A stretch of DNA of 16,256 bases from Chlamydiota bacterium (GTDB taxonomy: Bacteria; Chlamydiota; Chlamydiia; Chlamydiales; Rhabdochlamydiaceae): assembly GCA_013041585.1 (NCBI GenBank), contig JABEVM010000197.1, positions 1-16,256 on the forward strand, in the 5' to 3' direction. The notes beneath the pieces were generated by a model that was given only the letters and a program-made list of their open reading frames with translations, was not told where the DNA came from and did not search any database. Below, piece by piece: positions 1 to 7,181 of this stretch. Each line of letters begins with the position of its first letter. The stretch's first letter is position 1. A program made the translations under genes and the position numbers.

Positions 1-11
1 TCAGCAAGAAA

Positions 12-30
12 TAAATTAAAAGAGAATTTA
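12..30. promoter_or_regulatory. TAAATT-N7-AATTTA inverted repeat upstream of autotransporter 1
   Basis: TAAATT at 12-17 and AATTTA at 25-30 form an inverted repeat ending 17 nt before the start codon at 48. The same half-sites, 6 nt apart, lie upstream of the second autotransporter (3612-3629). It may be an operator shared by both genes, but the region is AT-rich and chance is a real alternative. Confidence 0.25.
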
Positions 31-47
31 AACAGAAAAGAGGTTTT

Positions 48-518
48 ATGTCATTTCGAAAGAAAATTGTTAGTTTGGTTCTTTTTAGTATACCCTGTGC
101 TGGAATTATTCATGCATTAGACGGGACATGGACGGCAACGGGAAGCGGTAATTGGGGTAATTCAGCAAACTGGAGTACTAATCCATCTTTTCCTGAATTT
201 GCTGGAGATACTGCAACATTTGGAGCTTCTATCACTTCAAACTCTACGATCACTATAACTAATCAGATCCCAAATATCACGCTACAATCGATTACTTTCA
301 ATAGTCCCCTTTCTTACACTTTATCAGCCGCCAGCACTGATACTTCTATTATTCTTGCAACAAATCCTTCCGGAAACCCAGTTGCAATTACAGTTGAAGA
401 AGGAAATCATACTATCTTAACTATACCGGGATTTGTGCCTGTACTATCCGCTTCAGCTCCATCTATCCTGACTGTTGCAATCAATGATCCTTTAGGATCA
501 TTAACTGTAAAAGGTTAA
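48..518 (+). CDS. Autotransporter 1, N-terminal fragment of a frameshifted gene
   Basis: This open part encodes the first 156 residues of an autotransporter-type outer-membrane protein. Residues 1-23 are a signal peptide (basic SFRKK start, hydrophobic core, cut near IIHA-LD). A short module follows, with GTW, a GNW/ANW pair and then AGDTATFG, the usual start of passengers with autotransporter-associated beta strands; the intact paralogue at 3682 has the same order. The start is ATG at 48 with AGAGG at 39-43. Reading stops at TAA 516-518. The remaining protein continues without a gap in the -1 frame, so this piece alone would be a short secreted stub lacking the barrel. Restoring one base near 509-512 gives a protein of about 1007 residues. 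I am sure of the family and of the broken frame, but not whether the break is biological or a sequencing error. Confidence 0.7.
   Translation: MSFRKKIVSLVLFSIPCAGIIHALDGTWTATGSGNWGNSANWSTNPSFPEFAGDTATFGASITSNSTITITNQIPNITLQSITFNSPLSYTLSAASTDTSIILATNPSGNPVAITVEEGNHTILTIPGFVPVLSASAPSILTVAINDPLGSLTVKG
483..518 (+). other. Frameshift junction with hairpin and A4 slip site
   Basis: Frame 1 ends GTA AAA GGT TAA (507-518). The -1 frame reads AAA AGG TTA ACT from 509 and carries the rest of the protein. The two frames are both open only between 488 and 515. Just upstream is a perfect 8-bp inverted repeat with a TTTA loop (AATGATCC 483-490, GGATCATT 495-502). The loop/stem also holds AGGA (494-497), 11 nt before the AAAA at 509-512. 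One lost A from an ancestral A5, or a -1 slip of tRNA-Lys on A-AAA, would join the two parts as SLTVK-RLTSS. Confidence 0.6.
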
Positions 519-562
519 CTTCCAGTGGAGATATCCATTTCACAAAAGGGACCTTCAATGCC

Positions 563-3070
563 TTGAATTCACAGAATATTGCAGGTATTTTTACTAGCAC
601 CCGGATCTCATGTGCAAATATGATGATCTCGAATGCCAACGTTACTAGTACAAACTCTGGAAATATCACAAATATAGCTATCACTGCGGCTTCCGCTCTT
701 CTTCCTAACTCTCTTACTATTACGAACGGAAGCTTACTATTAAATAATACAGGCTCCATTACAAGCAGCTCAATTGCATTCATTCCTTTGATAGGAAATG
801 GGCTTGTCAGCAACTCCTTTATTAACCTGGATCAAAGTAATCTTACTTTGTCTAATTCAGCTCCTATAACAGTAGAAGCTACCTCAACTTTCGGGGCAAC
901 AGGGAATCAAGTTTCAGCTAGCACGGATATAACTCTAACTAACTCTACCCTGCAAATCATGAATAGTGGAGCCGTCACCGCAACAATTGGTGGTACACAA
1001 AATGTCATGGGAAACTCTCTCTCTTCTGCTACTCTTACCCTTACTAGTAGCACTTTTTCCATGAACAATTCAGGAGCAGTCCTTTCAACAGCAAATAGTG
1101 GAATCCCTGTTGGCTGTGATGTTATTGCGTTGACTTCTCTGACTATCAACGATGGAACCGTAAATCTCTCAAATACAGGAAGCGTTACGGGAATTGAAAG
1201 AACATCTGGAGTAAGATTCAGAACCAACGGGCTTCTCACTATCAATGGTGGCAGCATCTCCCTTACTAATACAGGTCCGGTTACAGGAGGTATTTCGGGC
1301 GGTCCCAACTTCGGAGTTGCTCTTGCAGGGACCACTATGATCATGAACGGTGGGACTCTGACCAATTCGAATTCCGGAACAGCGAGTGGACATTCCTTTG
1401 GAAGCGCGGTAGTAGCGCATGCCCTCACACAAAACGGGGGTCTTTTTGTTAACGATGCAAATTTACTAGCAGATACCTATTCCATCGCGGGGCCCGCCAC
1501 TTACGCTGGGGTCGGAACCGCTTCTCCCTTTTTATTACCGACACTTAAAGTCACAAACGCCGGAACGGTAATCCCCGGTGATCCTGGACCTGGAGGGATT
1601 CCAGGTGTCATGACGATGAATGGTTCTTATATACAAACCCCATCGGGCACTCTTGTCATCAATGTGCAAAACGCTTCAACATTTTCTCAGCTTCTTATTT
1701 CTGGTACAGCGCAGCTCTCCGGAACACTAGAGGTTGCAGAGTCTCCCAATCCAAGTATTTCTGCATCCGATACATTTTTGATTCTTATAGCTGATGGCGG
1801 TGTCGCTGGAACATTTGATAACCTTGTAAATTTTAATTTTTCTAACCTTTCTCCCCACGTACGCTATTTTCCGACCGCAGTTCAACTCTATTTTTCTGCG
1901 AGTACACAAAAATATATAAAACTTTCTCAACCTCTTTTTTCTTCTTTGAATGAGACAAATACAAGGTTAAACCGAGAAATGGAAAGACTTCGTGGACATT
2001 TTGCAAAACCTGCAGCTCAGAGGATCTCCGCTTCTAAAAAACAATCTACCTCTTCACATACTCTTCCAGTCCATCTTGCGTCGCATCAAATCGATGAGCC
2101 TTTATCCAGTTTTATTGAAGACCAAGATGAAAAGTTATCGTATGCTTACGATCAGCCTCAAGATGTGGTTGTACAAGAAAAAAGAGAGCGTCTTACAGAG
2201 TCGCTAGGAGCTGAAGAAAGGCCTTGGAACTTCTATGTTGGGCCAAAAGGACAGCTTGGAAATGTCGTTTCAAGAAAAGATACCCAAGGGTATGAACAGT
2301 GGTCAGCAGGAGCATTCACAGGTTTTGACTACGCCTTTTCAGAGGTAGGGGTTGGGCTTTTAACCGAATATGAAAGAGTCTCAGCCCATGTAGGGAAAGA
2401 CTGGGGCAAATTTACTATTGATCACCTTCACACAAATGCGTATGCAACCTATGCGCCCTCTCAGCTTCCTGAAATCGCCATCAATGGAATTATCGGCGGC
2501 GGCTATGAGTGGTATACAATTGACCGCAATATTGGAGCTACTTCAAAAGTAAAAGGAACTCCAAGAGGCGCTGAGCTTGATGCCCTTTTAGGAATTGAAT
2601 ACACTTTTAGAAATAGCGTCTTTAGCGCTATTCCGGATGGATTTCAAGTCATCCCAATGGCTTCTGTTCAATATGCCTACCTTCATATCGATGACTTTAA
2701 AGAGAAGGGCATTACATCAAACTGCTTGAAAATCGAGAGACAAAACGTAAAATCGTTGCGCTCTAATTTAGGAATGAGGGCCCTCTATACTTGGAAAACA
2801 AATAATGTAGAGTTTTCTCCTGCTGTGAATTTCAACTGGCAAAGAGAGTTTTTGGATAAAGCGTACACCCTAGATTTTACTCCTCTTGTCTTTTCAGAAT
2901 TTGGGTTTTCTTTAGAGATCCCAAAATCAGGAAGAAATATTGCGCTGGCCGGAGTTGATTTCTTAGTTACCCTCTTTGATAGACATGGATTAGAAGCTGG
3001 CTATGATTTTGAGTATAACTCTCTATATCATACCCACTTTCTCTACATGAGCTACAATGTCCGTTTTTAG
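563..3070 (+). CDS. Autotransporter 1, passenger and beta-barrel fragment (downstream of frameshift)
   Basis: This is the main body of the frameshifted autotransporter, 835 residues from a TTG at 563. The frame is open back to 488, and protein similarity to the expected product continues upstream (LTSSGDIHFTKG), so TTG 563 is not a convincing native start: it has no well-placed ribosome site and would give no signal peptide. Layout: beta-helix repeats of 31-36 residues (623 to about 1430), a conserved block around GGIPGVMTMNGSY (about 1590-1630), a helix with PLFSSLNETNTRLNREMERL (about 1930-1990) that would span the barrel pore, a charged linker, and an autotransporter beta-barrel from RPWNFYVGPKGQ (about 2220) to the C-terminal YNVRF. 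A terminal Phe is the typical Bam-recognition end. The body carries no further disruption, so the frameshift is recent or suppressed. The next gene is convergent, 7 bp away. Confidence 0.7.
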   Translation: MNSQNIAGIFTSTRISCANMMISNANVTSTNSGNITNIAITAASALLPNSLTITNGSLLLNNTGSITSSSIAFIPLIGNGLVSNSFINLDQSNLTLSNSAPITVEATSTFGATGNQVSASTDITLTNSTLQIMNSGAVTATIGGTQNVMGNSLSSATLTLTSSTFSMNNSGAVLSTANSGIPVGCDVIALTSLTINDGTVNLSNTGSVTGIERTSGVRFRTNGLLTINGGSISLTNTGPVTGGISGGPNFGVALAGTTMIMNGGTLTNSNSGTASGHSFGSAVVAHALTQNGGLFVNDANLLADTYSIAGPATYAGVGTASPFLLPTLKVTNAGTVIPGDPGPGGIPGVMTMNGSYIQTPSGTLVINVQNASTFSQLLISGTAQLSGTLEVAESPNPSISASDTFLILIADGGVAGTFDNLVNFNFSNLSPHVRYFPTAVQLYFSASTQKYIKLSQPLFSSLNETNTRLNREMERLRGHFAKPAAQRISASKKQSTSSHTLPVHLASHQIDEPLSSFIEDQDEKLSYAYDQPQDVVVQEKRERLTESLGAEERPWNFYVGPKGQLGNVVSRKDTQGYEQWSAGAFTGFDYAFSEVGVGLLTEYERVSAHVGKDWGKFTIDHLHTNAYATYAPSQLPEIAINGIIGGGYEWYTIDRNIGATSKVKGTPRGAELDALLGIEYTFRNSVFSAIPDGFQVIPMASVQYAYLHIDDFKEKGITSNCLKIERQNVKSLRSNLGMRALYTWKTNNVEFSPAVNFNWQREFLDKAYTLDFTPLVFSEFGFSLEIPKSGRNIALAGVDFLVTLFDRHGLEAGYDFEYNSLYHTHFLYMSYNVRF
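623..1430 (+). repeat. Beta-helix repeats of autotransporter 1 passenger
   Basis: Diverged coding repeats with the pattern (T/M)I-x-N-G-(T/S)-(L/V)-x-x-x-N-(S/T)-G-x-(V/I)-T begin at 623, 716, 824, 932, 1037, 1142, 1238 and 1340. The periods are therefore 31, 36, 36, 35, 35, 32 and 34 residues. Each unit would form one rung of a right-handed beta-helix, with Asn-Gly at the turn. The repeats are similar in protein but not in DNA, so this is not a recent tandem expansion. Confidence 0.7.
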
Positions 3071-3077
3071 AATGATC

Positions 3078-3557
3078 TCAATACGCATCTAAAAATGCAC
3101 TCTGATGCTTATCACGAAGTCTTTTATTTCTTACGTCAATATAACAAGCCATTTCGAGAAGAGTGAGCCTTTGTTCATACATCGAAAAAAAACTTTGATC
3201 TGATTCAACTCTTGCAGTTCCAATTTCCTTAGAGCAGTGGAAAATTCGATCAATTCCAAGTATGAGCCCCACATGGGAGAGCCACTTTTCTCTTTTTTTA
3301 TTTTTTACAAATAAGAGATCTCCTACCTGGGCTCTTTCTCTTTCAATACAGAGAGCTTGCCACTCACCAAAAGAAAGAAGATGACGTGGCATGTCCCCTA
3401 TAAACGTAAGAGGGATTTCTATTCCTAACGCATTTTTAAAGATATAATGAATGGAAGTAAGACAATCGGTAACAAGGGGAGCCTCTTCTAAGGAAGGTTT
3501 CCTGCGGTATGTAGTCTCTAGGATCAGTTTGGAGACTATATTTTCTACGTCTCGCAA
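3078..3557 (-). CDS. NlpC/P60-type cysteine peptidase (putative peptidoglycan hydrolase)
   Basis: This small protein (159 residues from TTG) shows the core of the NlpC/P60 fold. A catalytic Cys lies in VTDCLTSIHYIF (C32, in place of the usual DCSG), followed by QVGDLLFV (77-84), the standard strand before the active-site His, then SHVGLILG with H95 and RIFHCSKEIG with H107 as the probable third catalytic residue. Family members cut the gamma-D-Glu-diaminopimelate bond of cell-wall peptides. No signal peptide or SH3 domain is visible, so if active it is cytoplasmic or exported by another route. The start is uncertain: there is no in-frame ATG upstream to the stop at 3627-3629, TTG 3557 lacks a clear ribosome site, and an ATG at 3583 is in another frame. 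It lies on the minus strand between the two autotransporters, convergent with the first and divergent from the second. Confidence 0.7.
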   Translation of the reverse strand: MRDVENIVSKLILETTYRRKPSLEEAPLVTDCLTSIHYIFKNALGIEIPLTFIGDMPRHLLSFGEWQALCIERERAQVGDLLFVKNKKREKWLSHVGLILGIDRIFHCSKEIGTARVESDQSFFSMYEQRLTLLEMACYIDVRNKRLRDKHQSAFLDAY

Positions 3558-3611
3558 GGATAATGCGGAATGTCTAAAAACATAAATTTCGAATGAACAC
3601 CTCTTTCTGCT

Positions 3612-3629
3612 TAAATTTATATAAATTTA
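3612..3629. promoter_or_regulatory. 18-bp perfect AT palindrome in divergent promoter region
   Basis: TAAATTTATATAAATTTA reads the same on both strands. It sits in the 124-bp gap between the divergent NlpC/P60 gene and autotransporter 2, 52 nt before the autotransporter start. A possible -35 (TTTACA, 3626-3631) overlaps it, with TATACA at 3647-3652 as a -10, although the 15-nt spacer is short. A dimeric regulator bound here could block or control both genes. Only A and T are involved, so it could also be a simple low-complexity element. Confidence 0.35.
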
Positions 3630-3681
3630 CAAAAAGGATTTGTAATTATACAAAAAAGAAAAGAAAGAAAAAAGGTTTTCT

Positions 3682-6507
3682 ATGTCCTTTAGAAATAAAA
3701 TCGCTAGTTTAGCTCTTCTAAGCATCCCATATACAGCATTCATAAGTGCAGCATGTCCTGATGGTACATGGACTGGCCATACAAATAGTGCCTGGACCAA
3801 TGCTGGCAATTGGGTCTCATGTATTCCCAATCTTGCAGGAGATACGGCAAATTTTGGAAGTGGCGCTTCAACCAATACAGTATCAATAAACGCAAACCCT
3901 ATCGCTCTTGGGTTTTTGAATGTAAATAGTCCAACCTCCTACACTTTCCAACCAATAGGTGGAGGAACTCTGCAATTCTCTGGAGCCTCCCCTGCAATTT
4001 CTATTTTACAAGGGCAGCATCTACTTACAACTCCCATTGCAAGTACAAATCCAATCTCGTTTTTTGGACCAGGTCAACTTACAACTGAAAATAACACCAT
4101 CACACTTACTGGCTCTGATTTAACTATAAATAGTGGAACGTTAGTAAATCTGAACACCTCAGTTGTGCTCATTCCCGGCAATATTGGCAGCGATATTGCA
4201 GCGCAAGATGTAAATCTTTCTGGGGGTACGCTAAATAACATCAATCATGGGTCAATCACAGGTCATAGTGCAAGCGGCTGTCAAGTTACAGGGACTAACT
4301 TCACTATGAATGGCGGCGCTCTCACCATTTTTAACGACGCCAATACATTTAGTGGAGGTATTGGAAGCCAGGTGCAGATGACCGGCGCTATAACAATCAA
4401 TGGCGGGGTTGTCACAAACACCAATACCGGAACCATAAATGGAAATAATGGCGTAGCTTTATCAACTCATGGTGGTCCTTTTACGATTAATGGGGGAACT
4501 GTCCTGACAAGCAATAGCGGAACTGTGAATTCAGGTGATGTCACTGCGGGACTTGGAGCCGCTACTGATTTTATCATTAATGGTGGGACCGTGATATTTT
4601 CCAATTCAGGGACTGTCAATACAAGCGTTGCATGCGCCCTTGTTCCAGCATTCAATTCAGGTAATTTTACCATAAATGGGGGAACTCTCAGTTTTATAAA
4701 TAGCGGAACAATCAATGGAGGTGTTGGTTGCGCGCTAGTACTAAATAACCCTGCAAGTAATTACATCATGAATGGTGGCCTTGTCACTCTTTCTAATACG
4801 GGCGCAGTAAGCCCTACGGGCCTCGGGTGCGGTATCAAAGCTTTTACTATGTTTGTCAATGGAGGAGTCCTCGTCAACGATGCTATTGTCGCAGCAAACA
4901 CTTTAACTATCGGTGAGTCCGCAGTAGTAGCTGGTAGTGGAACATTTATTGATTATTCATTCGGTTCTACAACGCAAATCGTAAATAGCGGCAGTGTCAT
5001 TCCAGGAGCCCCAGCTCCAAGTGGAATTCCAGGGACAATGACCATCAAAGGATCTTATACACAAACTTCTTCAGGAACCCTTGTTATCAATCTTCTAAAT
5101 GACTCATCTTTTTCGCAGCTGAGTGTGACAAACACAGCTTCTCTTGCAGGCAGCCTTGAAGTTGCAGTTACTCCAGGTTTTAGTATCACCCCAGGCTCAC
5201 TTTTTCCTATAGTCCAAGCAAATGGTGGAGTCAGTGGAACTTTTGCAAACCTTATCAATTTCAACTTACCCCCTACTCTGCGGCCACAGGTAGAATATTT
5301 TTCCAATTCTGCCGTGCTCTTCTTCACACCAGGTATAGGAAAATATGTAAAGCTTGCAGAGCCGCTTTTCTCTTCTATCAACCAAACTAACATAAGACTT
5401 GAAAAGCAAATGGAAAAGATGCGAATGCACTTTCCAGAGCCAAATACCCCAAAACCATCTCCTCGTAAGAAAGCCTATGCAAGTCGGAGCGAGGATCTAC
5501 CCATTCAACTGGCATGGCATCCCATTCCAGGACAATCTCGAGACCCAAACACACAAAATAATAAACCTATGAAGGAACATGAAACAGTTCTCAATGTAGA
5601 AGAAGAAAAAACACAAAGGCTTACCGAATCCCTTCAGCAAAATCAGGAGAGACCTTGGAATTTTTATATAGGTCCTAAAGGGCAAATCGGCAATGTTGTC
5701 TCCAAAGAAGACACGCAAGGCTATAAGCAGTGGTCAGCCGGCGCATTTACAGGCTTTGATTATGTCTTCTCAGAGGCGGGCCTAGGTCTTCTTATCGACT
5801 ATGAAAGATTTGAGGCTCATGTTGGGAAAGATTGGGGGAAATTTACTATCAATGACATCCATGCCAGCATTTATTCAACTTATGCTCCAAAACAGCTTTC
5901 TGAATTTTCTCTGCAAGGTATCCTTGGAGGAGGTTATGAATTTTACTCCATAGATCGGAGTATTGGAAACGCTCAAAGCCAAATTGCAAAGGGAAATCCC
6001 AGAGGCTTAGAATTTGATGCTCTTTTAGGCGTGGAATATGCTTTTAGAAAAAGTGGATTTACAAGCATCCCAACTGGATTACAAATCATACCTTTAGCTT
6101 CAGTACAATACATACACCTTACTATCGACGGATACAAAGAACATAATGCTGAAACTTTTGATCTTACAATACAAAGACAAAAACCAAAATCCCTGAGAAC
6201 AAATTTAGGTATGAGAATCAATTACGACTGGCAGTGCGAAAATGTGAGTTTTTCTCCCGAACTTACTATGAGCTGGCAAAGAGAGTTTCTGGATAAGGAA
6301 TATAAAGTAGCAATTACTCCTACTCAGTTCAAAGAGTTTGGCTTTTCTGTAGAAATCCCAAAATCAGGAAGAAACATAGCTCTAGCCGGAGTTGATTTAC
6401 TAGTTACCCTCTTTGATAGACATGGATTAGAAGCTGGCTATGATTTTGAGTACAACTCTCTATATCATACCCATTTTCTCTACATGAGCTATAATGTTCG
6501 CTTTTAG
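3682..6507 (+). CDS. Autotransporter 2, intact outer-membrane beta-barrel protein
   Basis: A 941-residue type V secreted surface protein: Sec carries it to the periplasm and a C-terminal barrel, inserted by the Bam complex, displays the passenger. Layout: signal peptide 1-23 (SFRNK, hydrophobic core, ISAA), an N-terminal module with GTWTG, SAWTNAGNW and AGDTANFG (about 28-58), nine beta-helix repeats (about 148-395), a GIPGTMTIKGSYTQ block (about 448-461), a pore helix PLFSSINQTNIRLEKQMEKM (about 560-579), a charged linker, and an autotransporter barrel from RPWNFYIGPKGQ (about 657) to YNVRF at 941. The ATG at 3682 has AAGG at 3672-3675. It is not a classical chlamydial Pmp, since repeated GGAI and FxxN motifs are lacking. 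It is about 65 residues shorter than the restored first paralogue, mainly in the passenger. Ligand and function are unknown. The 3' end overlaps the convergent carbonic anhydrase gene by 4 bp. Confidence 0.88.
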   Translation: MSFRNKIASLALLSIPYTAFISAACPDGTWTGHTNSAWTNAGNWVSCIPNLAGDTANFGSGASTNTVSINANPIALGFLNVNSPTSYTFQPIGGGTLQFSGASPAISILQGQHLLTTPIASTNPISFFGPGQLTTENNTITLTGSDLTINSGTLVNLNTSVVLIPGNIGSDIAAQDVNLSGGTLNNINHGSITGHSASGCQVTGTNFTMNGGALTIFNDANTFSGGIGSQVQMTGAITINGGVVTNTNTGTINGNNGVALSTHGGPFTINGGTVLTSNSGTVNSGDVTAGLGAATDFIINGGTVIFSNSGTVNTSVACALVPAFNSGNFTINGGTLSFINSGTINGGVGCALVLNNPASNYIMNGGLVTLSNTGAVSPTGLGCGIKAFTMFVNGGVLVNDAIVAANTLTIGESAVVAGSGTFIDYSFGSTTQIVNSGSVIPGAPAPSGIPGTMTIKGSYTQTSSGTLVINLLNDSSFSQLSVTNTASLAGSLEVAVTPGFSITPGSLFPIVQANGGVSGTFANLINFNLPPTLRPQVEYFSNSAVLFFTPGIGKYVKLAEPLFSSINQTNIRLEKQMEKMRMHFPEPNTPKPSPRKKAYASRSEDLPIQLAWHPIPGQSRDPNTQNNKPMKEHETVLNVEEEKTQRLTESLQQNQERPWNFYIGPKGQIGNVVSKEDTQGYKQWSAGAFTGFDYVFSEAGLGLLIDYERFEAHVGKDWGKFTINDIHASIYSTYAPKQLSEFSLQGILGGGYEFYSIDRSIGNAQSQIAKGNPRGLEFDALLGVEYAFRKSGFTSIPTGLQIIPLASVQYIHLTIDGYKEHNAETFDLTIQRQKPKSLRTNLGMRINYDWQCENVSFSPELTMSWQREFLDKEYKVAITPTQFKEFGFSVEIPKSGRNIALAGVDLLVTLFDRHGLEAGYDFEYNSLYHTHFLYMSYNVRF
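4123..4890 (+). repeat. Beta-helix repeats of autotransporter 2 passenger
   Basis: Nine coding repeats with the core (T/I)-I-N-G-G-T-(V/L)-x-x-x-N-(S/T)-G-T-(V/I) begin at 4123, 4213, 4303, 4393, 4483, 4573, 4669, 4765 and 4852. The first six starts are exactly 90 nt (30 residues) apart, then 96, 96 and 87 nt. Units carry scattered Cys residues (for example VACALV and VGCALV in neighbouring units at about 4630 and 4726). They should stack as rungs of a beta-helix. Confidence 0.75.
6401..6452 (+). repeat. 52-nt identical segment shared with autotransporter 1
   Basis: Positions 6401-6452 are identical to 2964-3015, both coding for the last barrel strands (VTLFDRHGLEAGYDFEY). After one mismatch, a further 20 and then 17 identical bases follow. 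Elsewhere in the barrel the paralogues differ at many synonymous sites, so this end stands out. Confidence 0.8.
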
Positions 6508-7181
6508 TGATCATTCCCAAGGCTGGATAAAAGTTCCACTCGACCTTTATCAACTTCGTAATACCCAGCTTGGATAGCAAGTTGCCCCTTCTGAATTAAT
6601 TCAGAAAGCGCCGGCTGGCTTTTTAGTCTATCTACAACTAGTTCCAGATTTGCTTTCACTGCATTTTCTACTGGGTCTCCAGGCAAGCCTTTGGCTTTTT
6701 CAAGAGCTGAGGAAATATGAGGATGTAGAGTTTCATCGGCATTTCCTTGCATTACAGATCGTACTGCTCCGCAATTTTGATGCCCAAGCACTACAATCAT
6801 GGGAACATGCTGCTTCTCAGTTAAAAATTCAATCTTGCTTAGCTCTTCAGGACCTACTGCATTACCAGGTACACGGATCACAGCGAGGCTACCAGGCTCC
6901 TGATCGAAAATAGCTTCTGGAGCTACATGCGAATGAGAGCAACACATATTGCAACAGATAACGACTGCAAAAGGATCTTGTTGTGAGCTTATTTCCTGTG
7001 CATGACTAATTTTATTTAGATAAAGAGACTTTCCTTCAACAAAACGCTCATTTCCTTCCATTAATCTTTGCAGCGAACTCTCTGAAGTATAGGAACTGCG
7101 ACTTTGTCCCAAAATAAAGGTTCCGTATCCCAATAAAACGAGGACTACAACTAAACATGAAACTCTCGCTATCCGCAGCAT
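6504..7181 (-). CDS. Beta-carbonic anhydrase family protein, membrane-anchored, altered active site
   Basis: Beta-carbonic anhydrases interconvert CO2 and bicarbonate at a zinc site made by two Cys and one His. Numbering from the upstream ATG at 7193, residues 11-29 form a hydrophobic signal or anchor segment, so the enzyme should lie in the periplasm. The core is clear: LMEGNERF (44-51), PFAVVICC (74-81), VAPEAIFDQEPGSLAVIRVPGN (90-111) and VVLGHQNCGAV (134-144), with H138 and C141 as zinc ligands. The usual CxDSR motif, however, reads C85-S-H-S-H89, so both Asp and Arg of the catalytic dyad are His. About four extra residues (CNMC) precede it. Activity is therefore doubtful. I prefer ATG 7181 because GGGAG lies just upstream; the ATG at 7193 has no ribosome site. 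The gene is divergent from cyoA. Confidence 0.85.
   Translation of the reverse strand: MLRIARVSCLVVVLVLLGYGTFILGQSRSSYTSESSLQRLMEGNERFVEGKSLYLNKISHAQEISSQQDPFAVVICCNMCCSHSHVAPEAIFDQEPGSLAVIRVPGNAVGPEELSKIEFLTEKQHVPMIVVLGHQNCGAVRSVMQGNADETLHPHISSALEKAKGLPGDPVENAVKANLELVVDRLKSQPALSELIQKGQLAIQAGYYEVDKGRVELLSSLGNDH

Noticed and set aside
483..502. Perfect hairpin as a transcription terminator
   Set aside because: No T-run follows on either strand and it lies inside coding sequence; it is kept only as context for the frameshift.
481..813. Minus-strand open frame of 110 codons over the frameshift area
   Set aside because: It is antisense to autotransporter coding sequence on both sides of the junction and has no recognisable domain, so it does not explain the frameshift.
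907..1432. Long minus-strand open frames opposite the autotransporter 1 passenger (173 and 87 codons)
   Set aside because: They lie antisense to an unmistakable beta-helix repeat region, their translations are Pro/Val-rich images of the repeats, and no ribosome site or family match is seen.
3068..3100. Terminator between autotransporter 1 and the NlpC/P60 gene
   Set aside because: The genes are 7 bp apart and the only pairing nearby (GCAT-ATGC) is 4 bp, too weak to support a call.
3682..6507. Classical chlamydial polymorphic membrane protein (Pmp)
   Set aside because: Pmps carry many GGAI and FxxN motifs; here GGA-type motifs are rare and the repeat core is INGGT with NSG, so only the autotransporter layout is shared.
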